DNA of 28,934 nucleotides, taken from IMG/VR virus record IMGVR_UViG_3300027467_000353, positions 1 to 28,934 of that record. One strand, given 5' to 3'. This document shows positions 1 through 7,113 of this stretch, in pieces. Positions within the stretch are counted from its first letter, which is position 1; every line of letters begins with the position of its first letter. This stretch comes from a virus. The notes beneath the pieces were generated by a model, which was given only the letters and a program-made list of their open reading frames with translations, was not told the DNA's origin and did not search any database. Both the position numbers and the translations under genes were made by a program.

Positions 1-436
1 CAACAACCAAATTAAAAACCTTTATATTTTTGGTTTCTAAAAAATAATTAGCATGACTAACAAATAACTTTGACATTGTTTCAGCATCATACTCCGAGTA
101 AAAATCTTTATAAAATATTTTTTTATCATCGGACCAAATACCAATTTGTTCAGATTTGTCTTTTTTTGGATGTAAAATACAAGTCCTATCTGGGTAAGTC
201 CACATTATAAAAACAAGATCGTGATCTTTAAAATCAAATGAAATAATATTATGCCATATTTCTTTATTGCTAGATCCTATACGCGACTGATTTACACATT
301 CTATATCTAGTTCTTGAGCAATTAATGAGGGCCAGGATTTTTTACTAGGATGTATACCGGGTCGATCAGGAGGAATAAAACAATCTTCTAGTCCGGCACC
401 GTAAGTCAACGAGCATCCAAAAGAAACTAATCTCAT
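1..436 (-). CDS. SGNH/GDSL-like hydrolase, C-terminus cut by window edge
   Basis: An open frame of at least 145 codons runs leftward from an ATG at 436 and leaves the window at base 1 without a stop. The N-terminus reads MRLVSFGCSLTYGAGLEDC. FGCSxTYGxG is the block I nucleophile region of SGNH hydrolases, with Ser9 as the likely nucleophile. Downstream strands such as DLVFIMWTYPDRTC and KNIKVFNLVV fit the alternating alpha/beta fold. The start overlaps the stop of the upstream radical SAM gene as ATGA, so translation is probably coupled. It resembles the second SGNH gene at 1443-2204, but is shorter at the N-terminus, where the GCS motif lies near residue 8 rather than 85. The catalytic Asp/His block would lie outside the window. 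Substrate unknown; esterase or acyl/acetyl hydrolase is the family expectation. Confidence 0.72.
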   Translation of the reverse strand, partial: MRLVSFGCSLTYGAGLEDCFIPPDRPGIHPSKKSWPSLIAQELDIECVNQSRIGSSNKEIWHNIISFDFKDHDLVFIMWTYPDRTCILHPKKDKSEQIGIWSDDKKIFYKDFYSEYDAETMSKLFVSHANYFLETKNIKVFNLVV

Positions 437-1440
437 GTTATCTGTGTCAATGGAATAAATTTTTTAGAATCTTTGTTTCTAAATTTAGGCATTACAGTTT
501 CAACACTACATAAACAAGATGTTTGTTCACAGACTGCATACTGCAATTTAGGTTTAAACTTTTCGGAAAATTCCGGATCATACAAATTGTAATATTCGTT
601 TTCACCGTAGAGTTTTTGATTGCAAGTGCCGGCAATCATGCCATCCTTGTTAATGTTCAACCAGTTCACTCCAACAGAACAGGACCACCCATAGAAATTA
701 TTCAAACGTTTTAGAAGAACTTCGTTGTCCTCTAGTCGATGCTTTTTATTATTACTATCTACAGCCGTAACTTTACTGACATAATACTTGTTGTTTTTTA
801 AGAACCAAAACAGATTAGCTCGTCTAGCTCTAAATTTTTTTAAAACAATCTTTTGTTCATCGGTGTAATTAACTTCGGGGTCAATGATTTCAACGTATCG
901 AATAGTCCAACTCTTTTTACTAGTCTTTAGGTCTTCAACCATTTCGATACACTTGTCCCAGTCTCTAGGATCCATCATTACAGACACACTGGCTACGACA
1001 TTCTTAGTATAAAGATAGTCGCAGACTTGTTTTAGATGGCTAGTATCACTGTATTCTCTATGGCAGCTTACGTGGACTCTGTCAAAATAGGGTGCTGCTT
1101 TTTGCCACCACTCCATGCTCTTTGAAGCATTAGTAGTCATTGATATTAAACACTGATAGTTTAGTTTTAAGAACTCAACAAAATCAATTAATTTCGGCCA
1201 GTGGCTTGGCTCGCCTCCACAAAAATGAATATCAAACACTCGCTTGTTAGAATGTTTTAGATAATACTCAATCAGATGAGTTATATTTTTTTTGATAATG
1301 TCTATGTTAGGAAATTTATGTGTGCCATCATTGCTGCCGGGCCAACAATACCAGCATTTGTAATTACAATAATTTCCGAGATTTATATCGATGTTTAATA
1401 CATCATCTCGCCAATTGTTATGTATTGATATTAAATCCAT
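433..1440 (-). CDS. Radical SAM enzyme with C-terminal cysteine cluster
   Basis: A 335-aa protein. CNYKCWYC (Cys25, Cys29, Cys32) is the CX3CX2C motif that binds the radical-generating [4Fe-4S] cluster, and FCGGEP is the usual SAM-binding GGE motif. The C-terminal third has further cysteines (WSC, GTC, CEQTSCLC) placed like an auxiliary, SPASM/twitch-like cluster domain. A paralogue at 2194-3210 shares the CWP after the motif, the C-terminal cysteine spacing and a closing MPK/IPK motif. It starts 3 nt after the stop of the SGNH gene at 1443-2204 and ends in an ATGA overlap with the next SGNH gene, so the four genes form one leftward operon. Such enzymes often modify peptides or small metabolites; the substrate here cannot be read from the sequence. 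Confidence 0.85.
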   Translation of the reverse strand: MDLISIHNNWRDDVLNIDINLGNYCNYKCWYCWPGSNDGTHKFPNIDIIKKNITHLIEYYLKHSNKRVFDIHFCGGEPSHWPKLIDFVEFLKLNYQCLISMTTNASKSMEWWQKAAPYFDRVHVSCHREYSDTSHLKQVCDYLYTKNVVASVSVMMDPRDWDKCIEMVEDLKTSKKSWTIRYVEIIDPEVNYTDEQKIVLKKFRARRANLFWFLKNNKYYVSKVTAVDSNNKKHRLEDNEVLLKRLNNFYGWSCSVGVNWLNINKDGMIAGTCNQKLYGENEYYNLYDPEFSEKFKPKLQYAVCEQTSCLCSVETVMPKFRNKDSKKFIPLTQIT

Positions 1441-1442
1441 TT

Positions 1443-2204
1443 TTAAATTAATTTTAAATCCTTAGAAATTTTCATAGCAGCTTTCTGAGCAGATTGTATT
1501 CCTGGATGAATCATATCTCTTGCGAAATCACACATAGATAATTTATTACACTTTAAAAGGTCAGCAGTGTCTTTAATAAAAAAACTCGCTTCATATAGCA
1601 GAGTATCTTGCCATAACAGTCTAATATTTTTTTGTATAAAAATTGCATGAACCTTAACATTATAATCATTGCTATTCCATACACCCATGATATTATCAGG
1701 CTGTATAGTGTGAGCCCCATGGTTTAGAAGGGTATGACGAAAGTATTCTGTGCATCGAGAATAATCTGGCCATAGGTATATCACAGCTCTGGGCCTAGGA
1801 TAACCTTCTCGTAAAATAATAGAATTATGCATAGCATAAATCATTGATGTTCCGCCAAGGCCTAGATTAATCGTGTTTATCCCAGTTATTTTTTCGATGT
1901 TAGAACTAATAGTATCCGATTCATCCAGCCCAGTTCCATATACATGTGAACAACCAAATACAACAATAGAGTTTGACCAATTGATATCTTTAAACTCTTT
2001 GGTCCTATATCCATGAGAATTATTTTTATATGTTATCGACTTATGTCGATAATACCAATCTTCTGGTTGAGTTCTTAAATTTTCTTCAAATAATTCTTTA
2101 GTATCAGTATCGGCCCATTCTGTTGTATGATAACAATCGTTTGGCAAGAATTTATTTTGTCTTATTCTTGTGATCATCGGCAAAAAACTTATACTAGAAA
2201 ACAT
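1443..2204 (-). CDS. SGNH/GDSL-like hydrolase
   Basis: A 253-aa protein. An N-terminal extension of about 80 residues precedes VVFGCSHVYGTGLDESDT (block I, nucleophile Ser86). INLGLGGTSM supplies the downstream glycine block, and DMIHPG near the C-terminus has the Asp-x-x-His of block V. It therefore looks catalytically complete. No signal peptide is evident, so it should act in the cytoplasm. It overlaps the end of the upstream radical SAM gene by 11 nt and stops 2 nt before the next one, inside an alternating radical SAM/SGNH operon. Known members remove acyl or acetyl groups from lipids, sugars or proteins; the target is unknown. A structural (non-enzymatic) role cannot be excluded. Confidence 0.75.
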   Translation of the reverse strand: MFSSISFLPMITRIRQNKFLPNDCYHTTEWADTDTKELFEENLRTQPEDWYYRHKSITYKNNSHGYRTKEFKDINWSNSIVVFGCSHVYGTGLDESDTISSNIEKITGINTINLGLGGTSMIYAMHNSIILREGYPRPRAVIYLWPDYSRCTEYFRHTLLNHGAHTIQPDNIMGVWNSNDYNVKVHAIFIQKNIRLLWQDTLLYEASFFIKDTADLLKCNKLSMCDFARDMIHPGIQSAQKAAMKISKDLKLI

Positions 2205-3210
2205 TATTGATTCTCGTTTTTGGTATCTTGCTGTCTGCAGAACTTACACAACTATTAGTAATGCAAGGTGTGGCAGAATCAAACAATTTAAATCCTTCTG
2301 TTAATGTTCCTAACGGTTGATCATGACAACTATAGGATCTTTTTACTTCATTACTTCTTATTATAACACTTTGATATCCGCTATTACAATGCCAATCTTT
2401 AAATTTATTAAAACCAAACGCATTAAATCGTTCTGCTTGATCAAACAAATATTCTTGTCCATTAGAATCGTATAGGGCTATTTGATACAATTCTTCTCCG
2501 TGTTGATTTTGAGGAAATCCTGTCTGCATTAAATCAATCATTTCGTCTGTATAACCATCTACTATTCGACTAGCTGTAGGATCGCTCTGCGGTTTCAGTG
2601 TTACATTGATTCCTAGTTTATAAAATCTTTCACACCTCTTGTATAAATCATAAAACTTTTCTGGAACCATAACTTGATTAACAGTTACATAAACATTTTG
2701 ATATATTAACTGTAGACATTTTTCACTGAAGTCTTGTTCTCGAGCATGTTCAGCATGATAGCTGGCCGTTATGCTTCGTCTTTGTAACATACAAGTGACT
2801 TCGGCCCACTTCCTCCACCAATTGATGCCAGGGCTGAGATTAGTAGTCATGTGAACGCTTTGATAAGAACTTTCTTTTTCGTCCAAATGTTTTATCAAAT
2901 CAAGCAGATGTTTATAAGCAGTTGGTTCACCGCCACTGAAACTCCAATGGAATTCTGTAAATCCATTTTGTCTAGCTTGTCGTTTGATTTCATCTACAGT
3001 TCGAGTATATACTTCTAGATCTTGAAAATCCAATTTGTCGCTACGAGCATAAGGCCAACAATATGAACATGAGTAATTACAGAATCTTCCTAGAATCCAA
3101 CTTGTTGAAAACAAAGGCCTTCCTAGCATTGTGCGTTGTCCAAAACGCACTATATCTTTAAATGGGATTTTTTGAAATTGATGATTCATAAACTGATAAT
3201 ATTTAATCAC
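2194..3210 (-). CDS. Radical SAM enzyme, paralogue of the one at 433-1440
   Basis: A 338-aa protein. CNYSCSYC (Cys44, Cys48, Cys51) is the CX3CX2C cluster motif, followed by CWPYARSD. FSGGEPTAY is the SAM-binding GGE motif. C-terminal cysteines in DWHC, YSCHD and CITNSC match the paralogue, implying an auxiliary Fe-S cluster. The longest frame begins at a GTG (3210). An internal ATG at 3189 (MNHQFQKIPF) is a good alternative, as neither has a clear Shine-Dalgarno sequence and a TTAAATA lies just before the ATG. It is the first gene of the leftward operon and is divergent from the tRNA-like gene, so the roughly 40-nt gap must hold promoters for both directions. Confidence 0.85.
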   Translation of the reverse strand: MIKYYQFMNHQFQKIPFKDIVRFGQRTMLGRPLFSTSWILGRFCNYSCSYCWPYARSDKLDFQDLEVYTRTVDEIKRQARQNGFTEFHWSFSGGEPTAYKHLLDLIKHLDEKESSYQSVHMTTNLSPGINWWRKWAEVTCMLQRRSITASYHAEHAREQDFSEKCLQLIYQNVYVTVNQVMVPEKFYDLYKRCERFYKLGINVTLKPQSDPTASRIVDGYTDEMIDLMQTGFPQNQHGEELYQIALYDSNGQEYLFDQAERFNAFGFNKFKDWHCNSGYQSVIIRSNEVKRSYSCHDQPLGTLTEGFKLFDSATPCITNSCVSSADSKIPKTRINNVF

Positions 3211-3217
3211 TTAGAGG

Positions 3218-3246
3218 TTGATTATTTTAAAACACGGTTATATAAT
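3218..3246 (+). promoter_or_regulatory. Sigma70-type promoter of the tRNA-like gene
   Basis: TTGATT (3218-3223), a 17-nt spacer and TATAAT (3241-3246). The -10 is a perfect match and the -35 matches in four of six positions. Transcription would begin about 7 nt after the -10, at 3253, which is also the predicted 5' end of the tRNA-like RNA, so little or no 5' trimming would be needed. Confidence 0.6.
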
Positions 3247-3252
3247 ATACTT

Positions 3253-3363
3253 GTGGTCGTGAGTGGAATATGGCAGACCTCCGGTCCGTTGAGAAACGCA
3301 CTTGGGAATGGGGCGCCGCTGTAAGCACAGCCCTTGTAGGTTCGAATCCTACCGACCACACCA
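3253..3363 (+). tRNA. Atypical class-II tRNA-like gene, encoded CCA end
   Basis: The acceptor arms GTGGTCG (3253-3259) and CGACCAC (3353-3359) pair over 7 bp, followed by A and an encoded CCA (3361-3363). The T arm is textbook: stem GTAGG/CCTAC with loop TTCGAAT (3336-3352). The D region GTGGAATATGGCAGAC resembles tRNA-Leu, with a weak GAG/CTC stem. GCTGT-AAGC-ACAGC (3318-3331) can form a long variable arm. The RNA is 108 nt before CCA, some 20 nt longer than a usual tRNA-Leu. The central arm is odd. It can be drawn as a 5-bp stem with one C-C mismatch and an 8-nt loop TTGAGAAA, or as a longer hairpin capped by a GAGA tetraloop. If it decodes, the anticodon would be GAG (Leu), but no normal 7-nt loop forms. 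The tRNA-like identity is fairly sure; the decoding role is not. Confidence 0.62.
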
Positions 3364-3364
3364 A

Positions 3365-3383
3365 ATTCTATTATAAGTAGAAT
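3365..3383 (+). promoter_or_regulatory. Hairpin and possible late promoter before the Hc1-like gene
   Basis: ATTCTA and TAGAAT form a 6-bp hairpin with a 7-nt loop directly after the tRNA CCA. The loop region also reads TATAAGTA (3372-3379), one mismatch from the T4 late core TATAAATA and placed for a roughly 23-nt leader to 3408. Either a processing hairpin or a promoter; no T-run supports a terminator. Confidence 0.3.
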
Positions 3384-3407
3384 ACTACTAACAAGAGGAA
3401 ACATTAT

Positions 3408-3608
3408 ATGTCAAATACAGTAGAACAATTAAAAGCACAGTTTGAAGAATTTTTATCCGAAGATTCTAAATTTACAGCAGGTAACGGCGCTGCCGGAACT
3501 AGAGCTCGTAAAGCATTACAAGAAGTAGCCAAACTAGTAAAGGCTCGTCGTAATGAAATCACCGAAGAAAAGAACGCTCGTAAAGAAGCAAAAGCAGCAA
3601 GCAAGTAA
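3408..3608 (+). CDS. Histone H1-like (Hc1 family) DNA-binding protein
   Basis: A 66-aa basic protein. The core GNGAAGTRARKALQEVAKL (about residues 25-43) matches the signature of bacterial Hc1-type histone-H1-like proteins, where a helix with GNKAAGTRxRK is followed by a second helix of the form IRxEIxExKN. Here the second helix is ARRNEITEEKNARKEA. The tail is Lys/Ala-rich. It probably coats or compacts DNA, either phage DNA or the host nucleoid. A good ribosome site (AAGAGGA) lies about 10 nt before the ATG. The stop is followed at once by the next gene at 3610, so the two are co-translated. The family call rests on motif memory rather than a search. Confidence 0.72.
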   Translation: MSNTVEQLKAQFEEFLSEDSKFTAGNGAAGTRARKALQEVAKLVKARRNEITEEKNARKEAKAASK

Positions 3609-3609
3609 T

Positions 3610-4110
3610 ATGTCTGATCAAGACAATAATACTATTGTTCTTGACCTTGGAGAAAGTTATAATTACGGTGCCGCGCAGCCTAGTTATGGATTATCTAGCA
3701 GCGGCATCGACACTATAACTTTAGACAATATGGCTACATCAGTTACTATACCATCATCCTGGACTACCACTGCTAGTGGAGCCAGTTATACCATTTCTAA
3801 TGGCGGTGCGGGTAGTAGTGGAATATATGGCACAGGTGCAGGTCTTGGAGTTAATTGGAATTCCTCTACCAGCACCGTTCATATAGATGGTTCCGGTTTA
3901 ACTATGAGAGATGGCGCTGATATAAAAATTGGTGAGAAAAGTTTAACTGAGGCTATAGAAAAGATCGAAGAACGCTTAGGTATTCTTAAACCAAATCCAG
4001 AATTAGAAGAACGTTGGGAAAAATTAAAAGAGTTGCGTAAACAATATATGGAACTCGAAAAAGATCTTCTTGAAAAAGAAAAAATAATGAAAATTTTAAA
4101 GGAATCATAA
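3610..4110 (+). CDS. Gly/Ser-rich protein with C-terminal coiled coil, possible virion protein
   Basis: A 166-aa protein. I chose the ATG at 3610, immediately after the stop of the Hc1-like gene, over an in-frame ATG at 3553 lying inside that gene. Residues 1-100 are rich in Gly, Ser and Thr with beta-type segments (IVLDLG, VTIPSSW, STVHIDGSGLTM). Residues from about 105 form DGADIKIGEKSLTEAIEKI and a long charged helix with heptad character, ending KEKIMKILKES. The ADIKIGEKSLTEAIEKIEERL stretch is one I associate with proteins of marine T4-like phages, but I know no function for it. The build suggests a trimeric or fibrous virion component. It overlaps thyX by one base (TAATG). Confidence 0.6.
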   Translation: MSDQDNNTIVLDLGESYNYGAAQPSYGLSSSGIDTITLDNMATSVTIPSSWTTTASGASYTISNGGAGSSGIYGTGAGLGVNWNSSTSTVHIDGSGLTMRDGADIKIGEKSLTEAIEKIEERLGILKPNPELEERWEKLKELRKQYMELEKDLLEKEKIMKILKES

Positions 4111-4793
4111 TGGATGTTCGCTTGGTATCCTATTCACAACCAACAGCAGAATTTGCAGACATGGGCATCGACGATGCACAAGAACTCATCGCGTATTGCG
4201 CCCGTGTCAGCAATCCCTCAAACCAATTCAATACAGAAACATCAGAAAAACTTATTCGATACTTGGTCAAACACGCCCACTGGTCGCCCCTTGAAATGGT
4301 ATCAGCGTGTGTGGAAATCACCACAACCCGAGATATCGCAAGACAGATTCTTCGACACAGAAGTTTTTCCTTCCAAGAATTTAGTCAACGATACGCTGAC
4401 CCTACACAAGATCTTAACTTCGTCACTAGAGAAGCACGACTGCAGGACACCAAAAACAGACAAAATTCTGTCGAACTGGATATGGCAGACGCTGAGCAAA
4501 GAGAGCTCGCACGTTTATGGGAAGAAAAACAACAAAGTGTCATTAGAGCCGCTCGTGAAGCCTACACTTGGGCTGTCACGAATGGCATAGCTAAGGAACA
4601 AGCTCGTAGTGTATTGCCAGAAGGAAACATCGAAAGTAAACTTTACATGAATGGCACATTACGATCATGGGTGCATTTCATAGAATTACGTTCTGGAAAC
4701 GGCACACAAAAAGAACATCAGCTAGTGGCATTAGCCTGTGCTAAGGCAATCGCTGCTATATTTCCTATGACAGAAAGTTTAATCGCAAAATGA
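4110..4793 (+). CDS. thyX: Flavin-dependent thymidylate synthase ThyX
   Basis: A 227-aa protein, the usual ThyX length. It methylates dUMP to dTMP using methylene-tetrahydrofolate, with FAD and NADPH as redox partners. The diagnostic RHRX7S signature is present as RHRSFSFQEFS (Arg82-Ser92). HWSPLEM (residues 57-63) and the Arg/Ser-containing SVLPEGNIESKLYMNGTLRSW segment fit the dUMP-binding region. In phages the enzyme feeds genome replication and frees the phage from host ThyA. It begins at TAATG with the preceding gene and ends in an ATGA overlap with the cupin gene, so these genes are one operon with 5119-5502. Confidence 0.96.
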   Translation: MDVRLVSYSQPTAEFADMGIDDAQELIAYCARVSNPSNQFNTETSEKLIRYLVKHAHWSPLEMVSACVEITTTRDIARQILRHRSFSFQEFSQRYADPTQDLNFVTREARLQDTKNRQNSVELDMADAEQRELARLWEEKQQSVIRAAREAYTWAVTNGIAKEQARSVLPEGNIESKLYMNGTLRSWVHFIELRSGNGTQKEHQLVALACAKAIAAIFPMTESLIAK

Positions 4794-5122
4794 AATACGG
4801 TGCTCACGACATCGGCGGTGAAATTGTCAAAAAAGACGATCGATATACCGTCCAAGATAATACAGAATTAAAGAATTTAATTGTTAGTTCTACAGATCTT
4901 AAGCCTGGCAAATCTACCGGCGGACATCGACACGAAGGACAAGAAGAAGTATATTTCTTTATTCGTGGTAACGGACGAATGGAATTAGATGCTGATCACT
5001 TTGATGTATATCCAGGCGACACAGTTTTAATCAAAGACGGAGTATTCCATCGTGTGCATAACACAGGCGATGAGAATCTTTATTTTATTTGTGTATTTGA
5101 TGGTAAGAGAAATCATCAATGA
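4790..5122 (+). CDS. Small single-domain cupin
   Basis: A 110-aa single-domain cupin. Motif 1 reads GGHRHEGQEEVYFFIRG, giving His46, His48 and Glu53. Motif 2 is PGDTVLIKDGVFHRVHN with His87. These four residues form the standard cupin metal site, so a bound metal is likely. Such proteins include mannose-6-phosphate isomerase-like sugar enzymes, small dioxygenases and binding proteins, and the reaction cannot be told from the sequence. The neighbouring KdsA and glycosyltransferase genes, some 6 kb away, make a sugar role possible but unproven. Translationally coupled on both sides by ATGA overlaps. Confidence 0.85.
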   Translation: MKYGAHDIGGEIVKKDDRYTVQDNTELKNLIVSSTDLKPGKSTGGHRHEGQEEVYFFIRGNGRMELDADHFDVYPGDTVLIKDGVFHRVHNTGDENLYFICVFDGKRNHQ

Positions 5123-5502
5123 ATGAAGAAGTAAAACAGTTCTGTGAAAATTATGAAGTTCGTGTTCTGAACGATCAAAAGCGTAGGGCACGATATCATC
5201 CTCCCAGATTCTTTACAGACCCAGAACGTGCCGATATCATTCGCAATGATGTTGTAGAATACGAAACTGAAAAAGTTATTACTTTAGAAATACCAGAGAG
5301 TAGACTTCGCACTCTTATAGAAATGGAACGTCGGTTTTTCAAATGGCAACGACACAGTCCAGGTGAGATTGATATGTTCCAAACCCTTATGGACAAAGAA
5401 CGAGAAGAAGCACATTATCGTAATACCAATCCTGCTGTCCAAAAAGCCTATGAGCAGTATTCGATCATGCTCAATTTAGCCGGATATCAAAGAAAATTTT
5501 GA
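5119..5502 (+). CDS. Hypothetical charged protein
   Basis: A 127-aa protein that I do not recognise functionally. It is rich in Arg and Glu, with RYHPPRFFTDPERADI in the first third and a helical second half (LRTLIEMERRFFKWQRH). No cysteine pair, membrane segment or nucleotide motif is visible. It starts in an ATGA overlap with the cupin gene and is the last gene of the thyX operon. The next gene has its own strong promoter 18 nt after this stop. Confidence 0.6.
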   Translation: MNEEVKQFCENYEVRVLNDQKRRARYHPPRFFTDPERADIIRNDVVEYETEKVITLEIPESRLRTLIEMERRFFKWQRHSPGEIDMFQTLMDKEREEAHYRNTNPAVQKAYEQYSIMLNLAGYQRKF

Positions 5503-5519
5503 TTCGTTTTTGACCCATC

Positions 5520-5548
5520 TTGACAGGTTTTTTAAAAGATAGTATAAT
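5520..5548 (+). promoter_or_regulatory. Perfect consensus sigma70 promoter
   Basis: TTGACA (5520-5525), a 17-nt spacer and TATAAT (5543-5548), a full match to the host housekeeping consensus. A second TTGACC lies just upstream (5510-5515). The leader to the ATG at 5586 contains AAGGAT as ribosome site. By position and strength this is probably an early promoter that competes for unmodified host RNA polymerase and drives 5586-7886. Confidence 0.9.
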
Positions 5549-5585
5549 TAAAGTGTTCGACTACTAAGTCTGAGAAGGATTATAC

Positions 5586-6395
5586 ATGAGAAATTATTGG
5601 ACCTGCTCACCATTCGCTGATTGGATCCGTGGCACTACCAAATTAAAGTGCGGAACAGGCAAGGAATGGGCAGAATGGGAAAAGGCTGCTAAAGCCAAAT
5701 ATCCAATCCGTTGGTGGATTGCTGAAGAAGGCTTGGACAAAATCCAGAACGTTTGGTGCTGGATTCCAGAAAGGATTAATGATGTTAGATATTATATTAA
5801 CAATCGCTTTGTTACTAGAACTCATTGTCTTACTGCTAGCCCTCGCGATATCAAGCGTGGCACTTGGTGCGATGTTGGGAATAGATTCCTGCCATGCCTT
5901 TTTAACGAACTTGTTGAATTCGTTGAAGTAGAGCAAGCATGGCATCATTGTGTATGGGATGATGAAGCTCGTAAAAAGCACAGCTATCCTTGGTGGCGTC
6001 GTTGGTATCGAAACTGGCGTTGTCCAGAAGCTGGTGTTGACTACTTGAAGTGGGCAATGACTCTAACCAATAAAGAGTTTATCGAAGAAGGCGAACAGGA
6101 AGAACCTACATATCAAGCCAAAGCTGCTAAAGAAATCCTAGAGCTTTATACTTGGTGGAAGGAAGTTTATCCAAATCGCCCAGATGTTCACGATGCTAGT
6201 GGTTGGACTGCTTACTGCAATCTTCGCCGCGAAAAGGGTTATCATCTTTTAGATATGGAAGATAAAACTCCCGAAATGGCAGAAATGTGTAAAACTGCTC
6301 TTGACAAGAGTCGTGAATTGGAAGCACAATACGAACAAGAAGATGAAGAAATGATGATTCGTTTAATTAAAGTAAGACAATCACTATGGACTTAA
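5586..6395 (+). CDS. Tryptophan-rich hypothetical protein
   Basis: A 269-aa protein with unusually many Trp, Tyr and Arg residues (for example YPWWRRWYRNWRCPEAG). It has scattered cysteines and an acidic C-terminal helix (LEAQYEQEDEEMMIRLIK). I recognise the type from marine T4-like phages but know no function. It is first in a run of small genes after a consensus sigma70 promoter, so it is probably expressed early. The ribosome site AAGGAT lies about 6 nt before the ATG. Its 3' end overlaps the start of the next small gene (6386). No membrane segment or known domain is apparent. Confidence 0.65.
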   Translation: MRNYWTCSPFADWIRGTTKLKCGTGKEWAEWEKAAKAKYPIRWWIAEEGLDKIQNVWCWIPERINDVRYYINNRFVTRTHCLTASPRDIKRGTWCDVGNRFLPCLFNELVEFVEVEQAWHHCVWDDEARKKHSYPWWRRWYRNWRCPEAGVDYLKWAMTLTNKEFIEEGEQEEPTYQAKAAKEILELYTWWKEVYPNRPDVHDASGWTAYCNLRREKGYHLLDMEDKTPEMAEMCKTALDKSRELEAQYEQEDEEMMIRLIKVRQSLWT

Positions 6396-6562
6396 AATTT
6401 TCTCCGTTTAGGAATTGGGTGCGAAATCTATGGTTGGAAAACTGTGACGAGCACCTCGATGCTAATTTGCCAAAATATTCTTACGAAGAATATTTTCAAA
6501 AATTTAAATGGTGGTTGAAAAGAGAATATAAACATCAGAGACAAAAAAATGCTATTCAATGA
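6386..6562 (+). CDS. Small aromatic hypothetical protein (58 aa)
   Basis: A short gene of 58 codons, MDLKFSPFRNWVRNLWLEN at the start and KWWLKREYKHQRQKNAIQ at the end. It overlaps the previous gene by 10 nt and the next by 14 nt, filling an otherwise unexplained gap between 6395 and 6549. That arrangement, with the Trp/Tyr-rich composition shared with its upstream neighbour, supports a real gene. Function unknown; the basic, aromatic helix could bind nucleic acid or membrane. Confidence 0.6.
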   Translation: MDLKFSPFRNWVRNLWLENCDEHLDANLPKYSYEEYFQKFKWWLKREYKHQRQKNAIQ

Positions 6563-6782
6563 AAACATAGGCGGTGAAGAACATAAGACAGAAGAATTGT
6601 ATGCTAAGTATCTACAGTTTACTGGACTTATGTTAGAGGATTATAGTTCGCTAGAAATAGCGGCAGTAATGACTACACAGGCCTTGAGTCTTTATAGGAC
6701 ATGTATGAGCGAAGAAGACTATCAACGCATTGTCAAAAGCATTTATGATAAACGAGATCAAGTTAAAACATTCGATAACTAA
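6549..6782 (+). CDS. Small helical hypothetical protein (77 aa)
   Basis: A 77-aa acidic protein, predicted mostly helical: SSLEIAAVMTTQALSLYRTC followed by MSEEDYQRIVKSIYDKRDQV. I recognise the LEIAAVxTTQALSxY pattern as recurring in marine phage small proteins, without known function. It starts inside the end of the 58-aa gene without its own clear ribosome site, so coupled translation is likely. It stops one base before the next gene's ATG at 6784. Confidence 0.6.
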   Translation: MLFNENIGGEEHKTEELYAKYLQFTGLMLEDYSSLEIAAVMTTQALSLYRTCMSEEDYQRIVKSIYDKRDQVKTFDN

Positions 6783-6783
6783 T

Positions 6784-7113
6784 ATGAAACTACAAACACC
6801 AGCAGAAGGTATATTAAAAAAGAACGATTGGGGTGATACCAAAATGTATCACGTTGTTTGTGAATGTGGTTCGGAAGACCATACTCATGATATTTGGATA
6901 GAAGCAGAAGATATAGGGGTCAATGTTACAATATATGCAACCGTAAAATCACCTTGGTGGTCGATGAATCGTTTCAAACAGATCTGGACCTTACTTACTA
7001 AAGGTTACTTAGAGCATCAAACTGTATTAACAATGAATGAACAAACCGCTTTCAACTATGCCGAGACTCTAAAGAAAGCAATTCAAGATGTCAAAGATTT
7101 CAAAAAGCCCTGA
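6784..7113 (+). CDS. Hypothetical protein with CECG motif
   Basis: A 109-aa protein. I chose ATG 6784, right after the preceding stop, over an upstream in-frame ATG at 6730 that lies inside that gene. VVCECGSEDHTHDIWIEAED carries two cysteines and two histidines close together, a possible metal site. The later part TIYATVKSPWWSMNRFKQIW is aromatic and basic. The C-terminal helix is NYAETLKKAIQDVKDFKKP. Function unknown. It overlaps the next gene by 26 nt. Confidence 0.6.
   Translation: MKLQTPAEGILKKNDWGDTKMYHVVCECGSEDHTHDIWIEAEDIGVNVTIYATVKSPWWSMNRFKQIWTLLTKGYLEHQTVLTMNEQTAFNYAETLKKAIQDVKDFKKP

Noticed and set aside
3253-3363. tmRNA or selenocysteine tRNA
   Set aside because: No tag reading frame or tmRNA 5' signature, and the acceptor/T-arm lengths are those of an ordinary 7+5 tRNA rather than tRNA-Sec.
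3222-3404. Minus-strand 60-codon frame across the tRNA-like gene
   Set aside because: It runs antisense through a well-supported acceptor and T arm and has no protein-like features.
4114-4590. 158-codon plus-strand frame inside thyX
   Set aside because: It overlaps the conserved ThyX frame in another phase and has no ribosome site or family motif.
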